Origin: an uncultured Prevotella sp.
Lineage (GTDB): Bacteria > Bacteroidota > Bacteroidia > Bacteroidales > Bacteroidaceae
Assembly (NCBI GenBank): GCA_946548085.1
Contig: CAMNPN010000090.1
Coordinates: forward strand, 22,662 to 86,661
Reading direction: 5' to 3'
Length of the DNA stretch: 64,000 nucleotides
The notes beneath the pieces are model-generated. The model saw only the letters and a list, made by a program, of their open reading frames with translations, did not search any database and had not been told where the DNA came from. The number at the start of each line of letters is the position of its first letter. Positions within the stretch are counted from its first letter, which is position 1. The translations under genes were made by a program, and so were the position numbers. Of this stretch, positions 63,622 through 64,000 are shown piece after piece.

Positions 63622-64000
63622 TTATATTATGCGCTTCACCCAGTAGATGGTGCCGCTGGTGACACGTTTGCTCTGGAACTTGTACTCCGGACGGTTGAGG
63701 TAGTTACCTATTTTATGGAATGAGCCAGTGTCTTCTTTGTACCCTTTGAAGTGCTGCTTCAACAGGGCGGAGAGATCTTTCAACGTTATCCATTCGCCCT
63801 CCTCATCCAGGTGCGGCTTCTGGATGACGGCCATGAGCATCTCGCCCAGGCCGTTCAGGCGCTGGTACTGCAGGTTGTGCTCCATCAGCCGCCGCTCCTC
63901 CTCTTTGTTGAGCCAGTAGCGCTCGCCCTGGCGGATCTCCTGCAGCAGCTGGGCGAAGACCTGGTCGTGCTGCACGGGCGTCTCGAAGTCGATGTCGCCG
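63622..64000 (-). CDS. DUF3874 domain protein, C-terminal part (partial)
   Basis: The frame is open to the window edge, so only the last 125 residues are seen. It reads GDIDFETPVQHDQVFAQLL, then ERYWLNKEEERRLMEHN and SGTIYWVKRII. This matches the C-terminal DUF3874 domain of Bacteroidales VirE/VapE-like P-loop proteins, often tied to mobile elements. An internal GTG at 63975 is not the real start. It is upstream of the radical SAM unit on the same strand. Confidence 0.75.
   Translation of the reverse strand, partial: GDIDFETPVQHDQVFAQLLQEIRQGERYWLNKEEERRLMEHNLQYQRLNGLGEMLMAVIQKPHLDEEGEWITLKDLSALLKQHFKGYKEDTGSFHKIGNYLNRPEYKFQSKRVTSGTIYWVKRII

Overview
The window looks like a chromosomal segment of a Prevotella-like member of the Bacteroidales. 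Three things support this: many promoters fit the Bacteroidetes pattern (TTTG or CTTG, 19-20 bases, then TAnnTTTG); there are no obvious Shine-Dalgarno sequences; and the gene content is typical of the group (FeoA-FeoB fusion, threonine operon with an ApgM-type putative homoserine kinase, BACON and dockerin surface proteins, Lnb_N/DUF4105 protein, PqqD plus radical SAM, DUF3874 protein). No rRNA, tRNA, CRISPR array, intact insertion sequence or prophage was seen.

Layout. 1-2.4 kb (minus): start of a membrane protein, RNase G/E, a 29-residue mS38/COX24-like ribosomal mini-protein, HU. 2.3-3.1 kb: non-coding, rich in inverted repeats. 3.1-8.4 kb (minus): thrA, ApgM-type protein, thrC. 8.5-9.0 kb: small secreted protein. 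9.2-18.4 kb (plus): one tight operon of FkbH-like enzyme, VOC protein, acyl carrier protein, two MBOAT/SGNH pairs and a dockerin surface protein. 18.6-22.8 kb: CotH protein, acyltransferase-3, FAD oxidoreductase. 22.9-31.7 kb: cytidylate-kinase-like protein, pheT, yebC, a lipoprotein, lepA, Crp/Fnr regulator and an AT-rich phosphoethanolamine-transferase-like gene. 31.7-36.3 kb (minus): feoAB, ruvC, double ABC ATPase. 36.3-37.4 kb: non-coding, tandem palindromes. 37.4-42.3 kb: a giant BACON/M64 peptidase and a second dockerin protein. 42.5-49.5 kb (minus): DUF4105 protein, phosphodiesterase, secA, ABC ATPase. 49.5-61 kb (plus): outer membrane protein, lptC, CNNM/CorC protein, PpiD-like chaperone, SpoIIE phosphatase with STAS partner, dockerin protein, cohesin-like protein. 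61-64 kb: broken Rpn/PD-(D/E)XK gene, a 41-residue peptide facing a PqqD plus radical SAM pair (putative RiPP locus), and the end of a DUF3874 protein.

Two gene sets could be under-described systems. The 9.2-16.7 kb operon has the logic of the Dlt system (load an acyl group on a carrier protein, move it across the membrane with an MBOAT, finish with an SGNH protein) but has an FkbH-type enzyme where DltA would be. The 61.6-63.6 kb locus has the parts of a small radical-SAM RiPP pathway.

Two non-gene patterns run through the window. Short degenerate tandem repeats and semi-palindromes (7-8 base units) sit in intergenic leaders and also inside genes in frame (thrC, FeoB, double ABC ATPase, FAD oxidoreductase, second MBOAT, CNNM/CorC protein), and one appears to supply the start and signal peptide of lptC. 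A composite of a hairpin with the promoter -33 box in its loop recurs upstream of several genes in 55-62 kb and upstream of the cytidylate-kinase-like gene.
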